Positions 23,337 through 34,716 of a stretch of DNA of 64,000 nucleotides are shown here, in pieces. This DNA comes from Daedaleopsis sinensis (Eukaryota > Basidiomycota > Agaricomycetes > Polyporales > Polyporaceae): positions 4,774,001 through 4,838,000 of the forward strand of contig CM066301.1 of the NCBI GenBank assembly GCA_033807695.1, given 5' to 3'. Position numbers and translations under genes: made by a program. Under the pieces are notes generated by a model. The model was not told the origin of the DNA. It saw only the letters and a program-made list of their open reading frames with translations, and did no database searches. Position 1 is the first letter of the stretch, and each line of letters opens with the position of its first letter.

Positions 23337-24219
23337 TCAAAACGGCTCCCCATAACTCTGCAACTGGTATCCTACGGTGCTTGATTGCATGATCAGCTCG
23401 GCGCGCCGCTGTTCTTCCTCCTGCTGCAGCTGTTTTATCACTAGGTGTTCGCCAATCGCGGTGTCCACGATCGATTTCGCGGAAGTAAAGGCCCCCATGG
23501 CATCGGATAGGTCGACAATTAGCGGACGGGGCTAGTTGGGTATCACTGTGTGAGTGCAGATCTCATACCAAACGGTGACGGACACTTACCACGCAGGCCG
23601 CTGGAGCGAGCCACCAGGCCGGTGGTGATCGTCCACGTTCTCCATCCCTCAACCATGTCCACCACAGCACCCCTTTCAACTCACTATCCGAGAAATCTTG
23701 GCATTTCGCAATCGCTTCGCGGAATGCTGGGGGAGAAACCTTCTTGATGTCCACCACCACAGTCAAATCGACGAATCGTGCGCTTGCCAGGCACAGATCG
23801 ATAGCCTGAGGCAGGGCAATGGGAGGCACGTTCCCTTGTCCACAGGCCGCCATGGTTCGCACCCCCAGCGCGTTCATCGCGGCCCACTAACAGTATTTGT
23901 CACATTCATGCTGGGTGAGTGCGGTGGACAAACTCACCATTTCTCGCCCTAGCCCGTAATTCCAACGTTTCACGGTGATTTCGTCGGCATTGTCGGGGAA
24001 AGCGCACACCGCCTGCGCAATCCTCCACCCAATGATATCCAGCTCAAGATCCATGGCGGCAAAAGCGGTTTCGTGGCCTTCGTGAGACATGCGGAGACGT
24101 GCAGATGGAGACTTGATGAGACCTGGGCTGAATCGGGTAGGATAGGAAAAACGATCAGCGCTCCCTCGACGGCGCCACGTGAATTGCGGGCCCGCCGGGC
24201 CCGCATACACGGCCGACAT
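23337..24219 (-). CDS. small unknown gene downstream of KDZ transposase
   Basis: Three exons on the minus strand. Start is either 24219 (MSAVYAGPAG) or the internal MSHEGHETAFAAMDLELDII. Exon 1 ends KRWNYGLGREM at about 23939. Exon 2 (about 23889-23590) encodes WAAMNALGVRTMAACGQGN and ALPQAIDLCLASARFVDLTV. Exon 3 (about 23532-23337) encodes PRPLIVDLSDAMGAFTSAKS, a charged helix KQLQQEEEQRRAEL and a stop at 23337. It lies 90 bp downstream of the transposase, same strand, and may be an accessory ORF of the element (inference). No family recognised. Confidence 0.5.
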
Positions 24220-24308
24220 TGGCCGCGGCCGACAATATCATCACCCGCCGTGGCCCGCTCACGCTCCTCCGTGCGACTCCCCGCTGCTGAACGCGTCACA
24301 TTAAATGT

Positions 24309-27300
24309 CTATGGAAGTGCTAGGTCAATGGCTATGTCTACGGGGGCCTTGTGTGAGCTTTTGGCGTGAAGAAACAGCCCTTCTACGTGAGATCGCAAGC
24401 CCTCCCACATGGCCGCCTGTCGGGCAGCGAAGGCCCGGTGGCCCTGCCGTGACTCCCCACGCATCCGTGCAGTCCACTCCCGCTTCCAGTGACCCAGGGA
24501 CTCAAGCGTGCGCCACATTTCAAGCCATACTATCACCACCTCCTCCTCCCATCGGGTCTTTCGGGCCTCCGCTCGCAGCCAGACCACTCGGTACACTGTG
24601 AGTTAACCGGTCAGTGCCGCCGCAAACACCAGCCGTCGGTGTCACATACTCTCAGCCATCCATTCGCTCTCCGCGGCATCTCCCCCAATATCCATGCTCC
24701 AGAACCAGGGGAGGTGAAGATGTCGGACCCCACGAACTCCTTGTTCGATGATGGCGGTGTTGACCTTCAGATGTGCTTTGTCCAGCACCCTGTACGTCTT
24801 CAGTAGGTCTTCCAGTGTCTTCTGATCCTCGGAACTTGACGTGTCGTATAGGGACTCAGAAGCCGACCTCGCGGAGCTATACACACGCGTGTGGCTGAGT
24901 ACACCGGCATCAGCCATGTGCACGTCGTCAAAGCTTCGGAGCTTCTCGCGATGAGAGGAAGCTTTCCGGACGCCGTGACGGAATAGAAATGACTTGTACC
25001 CGATCGCGACCCGGACTCCGTGCAATGCGTCGTTCATCTGGCCCACACGCAGTTGGCGCTCGGTCTCGACGAGCTTGTGCATTCCGTGTTCGCGACAGAA
25101 CTCCGATCCCAGGTTTGACGGCAGCGGGATCCGCAGACGTTCAGGAGGTGTAGCCTGATTTGCAGCCACTTCTTCAGTGGACATCACCGATGATCGAGCC
25201 GAAGGGTGTGGGGCGGATTGCGCGGGCCCGCCGTGTAACGGGTCGGGGCGGGCGGCGGCGGGCGGCGGCGGGCCCGGGGCGACCGCGGCGCTGGGAAGGC
25301 CCTCGAGTGAATCCCATTCAATCCCGAGAGTAGACATGTCGGGCGAGAGGGATAGGGCTGCAGCAAGTGTCGTGGGGCTGAGGAAAGTCGACGCCTGGCG
25401 GTTGAACTTCTCGATATCTTTGAGCAGCTTTGTGCGCATCTGCTCCAACGCTAGCCTGTCGGATAACGGACTGTGACCTTTAATAGAGCGTGCTTTCGCA
25501 GAGACAGCAAGCCTACACCGCAGTGAGCAGGACGTGCATGACTCGTAAACGAAGGGCGACCAACCTTGTCTCCTCGATTTTCAGGCCAAATACGATCCAT
25601 GCCGCCGCCCCTTTCACGCCCCTCAGAGAGTTCTCCGCTTGCGTCAGCTGAAGCTGTATGTCGGCGCGGGTGGGCACTTGCACGCAGGTTAGGGGCAGTA
25701 TAAGACAGAGCGAGCTCTGTAAACTCACTCTTGTGGGTCTGGGCTTCGTATATGTCCATCGCGGTGATGTCTGTTCGCCTCTTCTCCGAAGCCTGCCTGG
25801 CCATATGAGTCCAACTTCGGAGAGTGTCTTCATCGACATTGGTCCCAGCCTGTTCGAGTGCCTCCCTCGCAGGTACGACCTCTTCGCATGCAGTCCTCCA
25901 CTTGCGCGCTAGAGCAGGACCTGCCACGTTAATGTTGTCAGAGCTATCTGCTGCATTCGCTCAAATCAGTGAAGCTAGACAACATACCTATCTTGATTAG
26001 CTTGTTCCAATTTGAGTCTTCCATGATATCGTCGATCGACTCTTGACGATGCCCTGTCGACATACCTCGAGTGCTGTTTGATATCTCGTTCGTGTTTACC
26101 CAGAGGGTTTCCAAAACATCACCGTCTTGGACGCCTGCGCCCGGGAGAAAGTTAGGTGAGTAACGAGCATAGCACTCTCGCACATGTCCGTGTACATGAA
26201 ACTGGTCGATCCCGCCGGACACTGTGAGTCCGTCGGGAATGTACAAGGATGGGCTCCGCTCGAAGCGCTCCTCCAGATGGACGACATAGTGGCACCACAC
26301 GTCGTACAGCACGAGGAGCATGGTAAGTCCAAGAAGAAATAGAGCGACTTGAAAGAGACAGTAGTCGATGTTCATTTGCCTGTGGTTAAAAAGGCGAGGT
26401 GGAGGGCGGTCAGTGGGTCGGGGCGGAGCGGGCCAGCGGTCGGGTAGCGGTCGGGTAGCGGGCGGGTCGGGCGGGTCGGGAGAGCGGGTCGGGAGAGCGG
26501 GCCGGGGCAGGGGTTCCGTCGGAGTGCAGCGGCGACGTCGAGTTTGAATACACGAATAGCATACCATTGTCAGCGTCACGGTGAATGATAGAGGTAGAAA
26601 CTATGCTCACGCTTCACCATTTTGGAAGTCGACTGTCGCGTGCGGGATGAAGAAGCCGTGGCGACTGCAAGCGGCTGCCCCTATGCCCGTCGACTCCAGC
26701 GGGGCTCGCGCAGATGCGGCGGCGAGGATTGCACGATGGTCATTGCACACAAGTTTCTGGAGTTCTAGTCAGTGATGTGGCCCCAAAGAATCTCTGTCAG
26801 CATACCTGGCGAATCTGAATCGCGGTTTTGAGGTGCGCCTTGTATGGGGCGTCCGTCACCATGAAACCATGACCGTCGGCCAAGCGGACATCATCTTCGG
26901 GACGCTTCATATGCTGGTGCTGTGCACTGAAGTTTCCGTCCATGATGACCGTGGCCATGTGCTTCCAGCTGTCACTAGTTTAGTCCAACTCGCTCCGTCC
27001 AGTGTAAGGAAGGTATCGAACTCACGGCTGCGGGTCACGTTCCCATCCATCCGGCATATTGATTCCGGGCCGCGGACAGGCGGGACAGCTGGTCACTAGA
27101 CGGCCAGGCTTGATTTCCCCATAGTTGAAAAGCCCAACACCGTTCTTCTTTCGCGCCTTGATATTGCGCCACTGACGGGATACCCGCAGCAGATCCCTGT
27201 ATCGATCCTAGGATTTATTATCGTCATCGGCGTGATACAACGAGGGACTAGGGAGGTAGGATCATACAGGCACCATATGGGGAAATGCGTCGTTCGTAAC

Positions 27301-28977
27301 CCGTCTCATTTTGTTATAGTAGTTCATGGCCGTTGTATGACATTCCTTGTTCGTCAGTAGAAAGTCATCTAGCCCACGGAAAGTGAAAACCGTTCGGGGT
27401 CGTCGCGGAGTCGCCGGGTAAAATCCCATGCGAATGAGCTGCATATCGTGCGGCTCGGCCCCCGCGCATGAGCAGAACACGAATGGAAGCTCATGTACAC
27501 CGGAAATGTCAACAACTACCATCATTGTTGACCCGCCAAGGGTGATGCCTGGCGCTGTGGTGTTGTGTGAAGCTCGTGGTCGCCGAACCTCTTGTCCCAC
27601 ACGCGGCATCGAGCTCGCGTCGTCCTCTGAGGGCACATAGGGACTGTTTTTGTATTCTTCTTCATCCTCCGAGTCGTCCTCAACGATGTCTTCCCAATCA
27701 GACCCGCAGTCTTCGCGATGATCGTCCGACAAAGACTGCGGGTCCATCAGGCTTGCACTGGTACGCTTGCTTGGGCCCGGGGCGGGCCCGCCTGGCGGGT
27801 CCGCGATGGAGGCCGGCCCGCCCCGCGCGGGTATTGCAGCGGGCCCGTCGGTCGGCCCACCCTGGCCCGCTGCACCCTCCCCCGGGATCAAGCGCGGTGC
27901 AGGCCATTTCGGCACATACTCTACGGGCGGGGCATCAGGTCAGTGCAAAACGTGAACAACAAGACAGCACACCTTTGCCCTTCGGGAGCCTCCGAATAAG
28001 TCTCGGGGTAGTCGACTGTGACGGTGTCGTGTCGTTGTTCGCAGACGCAGGGTCTTGTTCTGCACAAATTGTCGATCAGATGCGCAACCTCTTATGTTTC
28101 CCTTTTCATGAGACACTGACGTTGTGACATAGATGGCGTAATGGGCGCATTTGCGTCAGCCGGCATGAGGGGTGTCGGCGGTGGGGAACTTGGAAGGGGG
28201 GAACTTGGCGGGGGGGAGCTTGGTGAGGGAGATGTCGCCGGAGAGGCCTGAGGTGATTGCTCTTCCTGCCGGACCCACTCGGCCTGAGCTGGGCACGGGC
28301 CTCCTCCATGCCCCAGTCGCACACACACACCGAGGCTTCGCAGCCATGCAGCGCTGTAGTGTGTTTCATCCCAAAACTCCACTCGGTGCAGAGGAAGGAG
28401 TTGGTGGTTGTGAGCGCAGCATTTACCGCAAAGGGTCGGGCACCCCGAGCAGTCCAAGCAACGCCACAGCGCCGGCACCCCGCACGCACAGACCGCAGTG
28501 TCCCCGCCTCCTTCCTGATCATACAGTACATCTAGGTATTTGTCGCGATATTGGGCTTTCCAGAGGCGTTGGTAATCGTTGGGTGTCTAGGATATCATCA
28601 GCTTGGGGAATGTGCGGGCCCGGATGCGGGCTCAGTGCGACGGGTCACACGGGACGGACCGGGTCGGGCGGGGCGGGTCGGGCGGGGCGGGTCTTGGAGT
28701 AACATACCTTTGACGGTTTATTGAGCAGGGAGAACTCGTAGTTGAAGTCGGTGCCGAGCTCCACTGGAGATAGTAAACTTGCTCTGTCGCGCACGCCATG
28801 AACCTTTATGAAAGGCGGGCGGCGGGACGGCGTGGCGGGCGCAGCGACTGCCTCTTGGTGTCTGGGCGGGCTACTCGCGCGCTTGAAATGGTACTTGATT
28901 CCGCGTTTTGTCGTTTTGGGAGCAACCTCGCGTTCAGTAATTGGATTGTACCGCTGCGTGCGCGCGCGCCGAGACAT
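24309..28977 (-). CDS. KDZ-superfamily transposase (element 1)
   Basis: Multi-exon transposase of the Kyakuja-Dileera-Zisupton superfamily. Exon 1 starts MSRRARTQRYNPITEREVAP. The Cys-cluster domain follows (about 28575-28280): CACGVPALWRCLDCSGCP, CGKCCAHNHQLLPLHRVEFW and LGVCVRLGHGGGPCP, i.e. the CxC-type zinc module usually preceding KDZ catalytic domains. Next come VVDISGVHELPFVFCSCAG and FTFRGLDDFLLTNKECHTT, then CPACPRPGINMPDGW. The RNase H-fold catalytic region has candidate acidic residues in VIMDGNFSAQH (about 26945), LYDVWCHYV (about 26285) and DGDVLETLWVNTNE (about 26115); all three are present. HVHGHVRECYARYSP and the C-terminal RVVWLRAEARKTRWEEE and AFAARQAAMWEGL are also family hallmarks. 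No internal stop was seen when introns are removed, so it may be active. Two introns carry G-rich tracts. It starts 78 bp downstream of the TET/JBP gene on the same strand. Confidence 0.9.
26397..26525 (+). repeat. G-rich tract inside KDZ intron
   Basis: Intronic run of cgggtcgggcgggtcggg and related 5-6-bp steps. Multiple GGG runs with short loops fit a G-quadruplex on the + strand. Confidence 0.75.
28640..28692 (+). repeat. G-rich tract inside first KDZ intron
   Basis: gggtcgggcggggcggg repeated twice next to the donor site of the first intron. Same sequence theme as the other tracts of the 23-39 kb block. Confidence 0.75.
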
Positions 28978-29055
28978 ACTACGAGCAGGTAACTGGGTAC
29001 AACGAGAAGTGGGGAGCGGGGTGAAAGGGAGAGCGCAAGGGATGTATCTCGCTGT

Positions 29056-30445
29056 CTACGGGTTGTCAGTACGATAACAATCAGTTGACATCCAGGGAAC
29101 ATGTTTCACATGGTGATTGGAATGTGCGGCATCAGTCATGAACCATGAGTAGCATATGCGGTCCGGATCTGTTCGAGCGACGCCGTGATGAACCAGAAAG
29201 CTGGACATCAACACGATGGCCCCTGGCTTGTACGCGACTTGCACTCCTAGATTACGCAGAACCAAGGTAGCTTTCGGGTAGTCCCCGAGAGTCATAAGTA
29301 GGTCGTACCAGGTCGACTGCCCGGTTGTGTCCCGGTGAAATGGGGTTTCACGGTTACTGATGATATGCACGGAGTTGAACACGGTCGGCCAGAAGGACAC
29401 AGCCTCGGCTATCTTGCCGTGTTTGACCATGAGTTCCAGGGACTCCCGTCCAGCGGAGTAGAGCTCGGGATGAGCAATCTTCAGCACCGCACTGAGCAAT
29501 GCACCTGACTCCTTCATGGACGTGCCCCAAAGTCGAGCTTCGGGTGCGCGCATGGTTCTACTGGGCGTCGGGACAAACTCGGCTGTCTGCACGCATGTTA
29601 GCTGAATAAGTCGCAGATACAGGCTCACACATCAAACCTTGCGCCCGACAGAGTAACCAGCAGGGGTTCCCAGCCAGCTCCCCATGGGCCAATCCTTGCC
29701 CGTGCTGTAGAACGTAGGGGCGGCTCGCCAGTTGTGTGCTGGATGTTTGCCTGCCTTGCTCAACGTGAACTTAGACTTGATCATGCCTGTTGCCGCAAGT
29801 ATCTCAGCCTGCATGGATGCGTGAAACATCAATGTCACGTCATCATTCTGAAGATCAACACCTGATTGCGCACCTGACGCGATTGGGACAGCAGGCCAGG
29901 CAATGCCCACACGAGGATGTGACCCGAGCAGTCCACGATTAGCCCGGGTCGGGTGAGAATCGGTATATCGTGGTTGCGAACTGCGTCAGCGTTGCAGAAG
30001 GGTGCGAAGATGTCCAGGAGGTCGTCTTCCCGATCGGGGTTCAGGCCGTGCTGTTTTTTGGACATAGATGCTCGTAAGTCTTCACAATCCCAGGACAACG
30101 GTACTGTGGAGGAATCAGATGAGTGGGACGATACACGTGCAGCTGAACAGTGCGGCACTTGCCTTGATAGTGCCATGCGGCTGCAAGAATCTTGGCCGCA
30201 CGAACAAGGTCATGGTCTAGTTGATAAGACCATGATCCGCGTCGTGCACGCCGGGCCTTCGCAGTGAGGTCAGCGCTGTTCGGGTCTTGAAGGGCGCTCT
30301 TGAACATCTCTTCGAGACGTGCAGCAACAGAGTCCTGAAACTTAAACAGTGAGCTCATGACAACTTGGAGGTTGAGCCAACCGATGTGGCAACGGGCAAA
30401 GACAACGGTGGTTTGGGCGTCTTCACCGCGTGTCCTGGGGCGCAC
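29056..30445 (-). CDS. TET/JBP-family 2-oxoglutarate/Fe(II) dioxygenase linked to KDZ element 1
   Basis: TET/JBP enzymes oxidise 5-methylcytosine or thymine methyl groups in DNA. Exons recognised: one beginning near MSSLFKFQDSVAARLEEMF (30358; the frame is open to 30445), a GC..AG intron (HYQ|VPLSWD), an exon with DIPILTRPGLIVDCSGHILV and WALPGLLSQSRQ, an exon with HPAHNWRAAPTFYSTGKDW and a long catalytic exon (about 29590-29056). The catalytic exon holds SNRETPFHRDTTGQSTWYDL, whose HRD supplies the H-x-D iron ligands, then LGVQVAYKPGAIVLMSSFLV, HHGVA (distal His ligand) and DRICYSWFM (candidate 2-oxoglutarate-binding Arg). All key residues are present. Upstream coding exons may exist between 30470 and 31189 but were not confidently joined. 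TET/JBP genes next to KDZ transposases are a known fungal association (Iyer et al. 2014). Confidence 0.85.
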
Positions 30446-31351
30446 AGCCCTGCGGAGCCGACCCGAACGTCATGCGCTCTCAGCAGCGTCCACAGATAAG
30501 TGCACATTGACTTGAGTCGAGACATTTAGCGTACTCAGGTGAGTGATCTGGAAGCCCACCAGTTGTACTAGACTGACTATTTTCCGCGTATGTTGCAATG
30601 GTGAGATGTCCGGTCGGGTGTGCGGGTCGGGTGAGGCGGGTCGTGCGCCCTCAAATGACCCCATCGATCGCGCGTGTCGACCAGGTGCGGGCTTTGGACT
30701 CTGGTCAACCAATTCAGCGTGCACGTGTAAGTAAAACAGAAGTCTTTCTCCCTAACTAGCGTGAGACTTAGCAGCGCACTTCAGGCTTGGGACATCTGGG
30801 GTCCCTCACTCCGATTCATTTGCGATCGCGAGAGGTGTCGCCCGGGTCGGGTAGGTCGGGTTGCGCGCGCCCGATTTGAACACTCGATTGTCCCTGACGA
30901 CCTTCTAGAGGATTTGAAAATTATTTCGAGGCTTTGTGCGTGTTCCATGCGAGTGAGAGAGCATCTCTACTTGCGTACTAACTTCAAAGTAAGGAGGGGC
31001 ATTGGAAAATGGGATATCTGCGGCGGGGCGCGCGTGAGTCTGATGATTCGGCCTGCGGCGCCCGATGATGCGAGACGCCGCACCTTCAGCAACCCTTCCA
31101 GTTTGACAGCATCCACTTATTCCGGCACGACGCACTGTGTACAATCTCTGATCATGTAGCTCAAGGTGAATAGGCGGAGCTCGAGCCAAGAGCTGGTCAG
31201 GTGCGTATACTCACTGCTCGGTATAAAATGGCAGTCGTTCAGTCGGTGTCTCTTTCACAGACCCCACTACAGGTCTGCCTGGCATCGTTGCCTTCGTCCC
31301 AGCCTTACATCCAACCCACACCTCTCCTACTGCCCCTCATCTACATTGTCG
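30446..31351. promoter_or_regulatory. region between TET/JBP gene and divergent unknown gene
   Basis: About 900 bp between divergently oriented genes, with two G-rich tracts (30600-30650 gtcgggtgtgcgggtcgggtg and 30838-30862 cgggtcgggtaggtcggg). It contains a 94-codon minus-strand frame (31189-30905) that could be a 5' exon of the TET/JBP gene. The right part (31218-31351, CT-rich with a tataaaat at 31221) looks like the core promoter of the plus-strand gene at 31352. Confidence 0.5.
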
Positions 31352-34300
31352 ATGTCTGTCGATATCGAAGAAGTTCAACTGACCAAACAAGAGGTCGATC
31401 AGCTCGATGTATTGGCCAAGACATGGCCGACCAAGTCTCGGGACGAAAAAAGGCTCGCTCGTGAGGCCTTGATCACCAAGTTCCTGAATGATCGCCAGCA
31501 TGAGCCCAACGACCCCTTTGCCCGCGGACTCCTTCGCGTCGTGAGTTCCAGATATGTTTCCAAGCTGCTGTGTAACCGCGCTAATCCTTATGTGCTCAGA
31601 AACTGAGCTGGTGGTTTTCGAACAACACCGTCTCATCCGCAGGCCGCCTGCCGCGGTCCATCAAAGCCACGTACTCGGGACGCGACGTCTTCAACGATAT
31701 GGAGGATGAGCGCATCAAGGCCCGCCGCGACGAGATTATGGCCGCTGATAACACCGCCCGGATCGCAGCCTTGAACAAGGCTCGGAAGGAGCTCTGGGAC
31801 GCTCTCCCGTTCGCCGAGAAGCAGCGCTACGACGATATCGGCCAGCGTTGGACAGACGAGGGCCCCGAAGAGGAGGTTATGGCTCTGTAAGTACGCCCTA
31901 CGGTTACCGCGCGAATTTTGACTCACATGTGCCCGAATAGCATTGCGGACAGGCGCACCCCGCAGTGGTCCAAGTCTTTCTCCTCCCTGCTGTGGGAGCA
32001 GGCGGGTGCTGTCAGCTTCCATATCTTTTTCTACCGTGACAAGGAAGGTCGTATCTGCAGCGGACGGTGAGCACCAGTTCGAATATTGCGCAAGAGGAGA
32101 GCTCGAGGGCGGGCGAGCGGGTGCGGGGCGGGCGATGTTGGGTCGGGCGGGCGGGCGGGCGGGTCGGGCGGGGGATCGGGCCCGCGCCTCGTGCGCTGAA
32201 CACCGTCTAGCTTGGCAACGTAGACGCAGTTGGCGGTTGGATATGTAATACAATTGTGATGCTTTGCATATCCGACGACTGTCCGCTGCCTGCGGTCGCC
32301 GCGAGACTGTTTTCTGGGCCCGTGTCTGTGGAGTGTCTGGTGATGTACATTGCGCTGACATGTCCACGACAGATACGATACCAGCCATCTATTTGGGAAA
32401 AAGGTCCAGAAGTTTACGGAGGCATACCCGAACTGGAAGAAGAACACGTACGAGGATTTTGCTCGCTTTGCACAAGACTGGTTGGCGCCGCGCGAGGGAG
32501 GGGACGACCAGGACGCGGGCGACGTGGCGGGCGATGAATCGCCCGAGCTGTTGCACTATCCCGACGGTTTACCTATTCTCCCCCGGCAGGAGAAAGGCAA
32601 AGACATTGTGGACAGGAAAAGGCGTCAAGATATTCTACGACTCTATCTCAACGAGAACTACTGTGCGTTTCACTAGTTCTGATCACGACTACAGCAGACT
32701 TATTCCTTATATAGCACTGGCATCCGGCATTCCGAACCAGCGAGTCCCTTGGACTACCGTGCAGAGGGACCAGCGGGTCTTCTTTGCCGATGGTATGCTG
32801 CCTGCGGATATCGTTCTCCGTCAGCCCAAGCAGATGCAGAAGAAACACGTCTACTCGCTGTGGACTCACATCCTTGCCATTCAAGATCGTAACAATGACG
32901 ATCGATTCCGCTTCTCCAGTGTGTTACAGCAGGTCAACGGTGAAGACCGGATAGTTCCCGCGACATATCAGCCCGCTGCAGAACCAGATTCCGAACCTGA
33001 CCGCGGGCGCAAAAAGTCGAAGAGGCCCGCCCGCGCGATTCGTCTGCCCCCCGCGCTTGCCAAGGTGGCACCCAAGCCCGATGGTGTCGATATCCCGCCT
33101 CGTCCTCCGACGCGTCGCGGGAAGGGTGGTCGCAAGCAGCGACAGGCGTCCCCCACGGCGAACGTCGGTAAGGGAAAGGGTAAGCAGCGGATGGAGGAGT
33201 CGGAGGCGGAGGAGAGCGATGGATCGACGTCATCCGAGGAGCAGTTGGACCTCGGGGACTCATCTGGCGACACTGTCGACGGGAGTCCCGCACCAGCGGG
33301 TCGTGCGGGTCCGTCAAAAGCGAGGTTGCGCCCCAAACCACGTCCGCGAGTCGCGCCATCACCGCAGATACAACCCACGTCCGAGAGCGCCCCTGACATC
33401 TGCGTACCCCCGAACGACGCAGAGGTTGCCTTGGTGCTTCACAAGCCCCCGAGTTGCGTCGAGAAGGACGCCAATCTCTTCCCATTCCTGTGGGGGCTCT
33501 GCGGACGGACCGAGTACCGCGACCTTCTCGTTTCATGGAGACATATGGTGGGTCGTTTGACAGTCTGCTATGCGTCTCAGAGTGCTGATTTCGCTCTAGA
33601 TGCGGCGGCGACTGACGCTCCCCGCGCCCGAGCCGGTGGAATGGGCTACATGGGACTACGGCGGCGCGGCTGTGCCCACTGAACATCACCAGTCCCGTTC
33701 TCGCTGGGAGGCCGTCTTGCGGTGGATCCGTGAAAATCAGCCAGACGACAAGGCTGCAGCGGCTTCCGTGCAGCGGTGGTTCATTGCGACCGGTATGAGC
33801 CTGCACGACTGTCACAGTGTCAACGACACGCCCCCGGACGAGGATGAGCCCGTACCATATGGTGGACCGGAGTATCTACGCAGCAGTCCCGCCCTTCTCA
33901 GCGACGTCGAGGACATTCTTCTTCCGACATGCGCTGGAGCACATCATCCACTACGCGAGACGTTCAACGACAGCACGGGCGCGTCCACGGTGCAGGTGCA
34001 GGCGGGCGCGGGCGGGTCGGGCGGCATCGGCGGGCCCGCCGTGCCCGCCGCAGGAGCGTCGGCCTCGGCAACCGTCCACGCGCGCAAGGATCGCCCGACG
34101 ATGATGCCGATTCCACCCTTCCTTGACCACCCAGCAGACTCGGATGCGGACGACGAGGACGAAGATGTCGTCATGGCCGTGGTAGACCCCGGAACAAGCG
34201 CGAACGGTGGCGGTGGATCCCCCACTCGTGCGGATGGCGGACGGAGTGCCCTCGCTGCTGACGGTGAGGACGAGGATGTAGAAATGGAGGACGCTGAGCA

Positions 34301-34595
34301 GCAGGCTGATGAGGCTCACGCCGAGCGGTCAGGCCCAGATGCCGCGACGGACGAGAATACCGGTCGGGCACGGCGATCGGGTAGAGCGGGACGGGCGGGC
34401 CGGGAGGGACGGGAGGGACAGGTGCCGCCCGATGACCCTCCCGCCCCGCGAACACGTAGCAGCCGCTCGCGTGCTGGCGGCCGGGGGGGAGGGGCGAAAG
34501 CTTCTGTACGGAAGAACGGCAAGTCGGAGAGGTCTAAGGCTGAGCCTCCCGCCCAGAGCGGGCGCAAGCTACGGGAGCGGAAGCCCCGTGCGTAG
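31352..34595 (+). CDS. large nuclear-type hypothetical protein in KDZ block
   Basis: Start at MSVDIEEVQLTKQEVDQL, just after a CT-rich leader. Exons join with preserved frame: LLRV|KLSWWFSNNTV; EEVMA|IADRRTPQWSKSF; a 300-bp intron (32068 to about 32370) carrying a G-rich tract; DTIPAIYLGKKVQKFTEAYP; NENY|LIPYIALASGIPN; WRHM|MRRRLTLPAPEPVEW. The N-terminal half is helical and resembles a DNA-binding or HMG-like fold in places (ARKELWDALPFAEKQRYDDI), which is inference. The middle is basic (GRKKSKRPARAIRLPP, RRGKGGRKQRQA), and the C-terminus alternates acidic (DADDEDEDVVMAVV) with Arg/Gly/Ser-rich stretches (GRARRSGRAGRAGREGREG), as in nuclear chromatin proteins. No catalytic domain recognised. 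Confidence 0.65.
32098..32185 (+). repeat. G-rich tract in intron of the 31352 gene
   Basis: Run of gggcgggcgggcgggtcggg in the sense strand of an oversized (about 300 bp) intron. The other introns of this gene are about 55-60 bp. Confidence 0.8.
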
Positions 34596-34716
34596 CTGTT
34601 TCAGGGCTGGCGTTATTAACATGTGTCTGGTCTGAAGTTGAAACAATTGAAAGTGGTGGACGGGCGACGCGCGAATGACATTAGCGAGGGTAGAATCTAC
34701 GACAGACATCTGCGTG

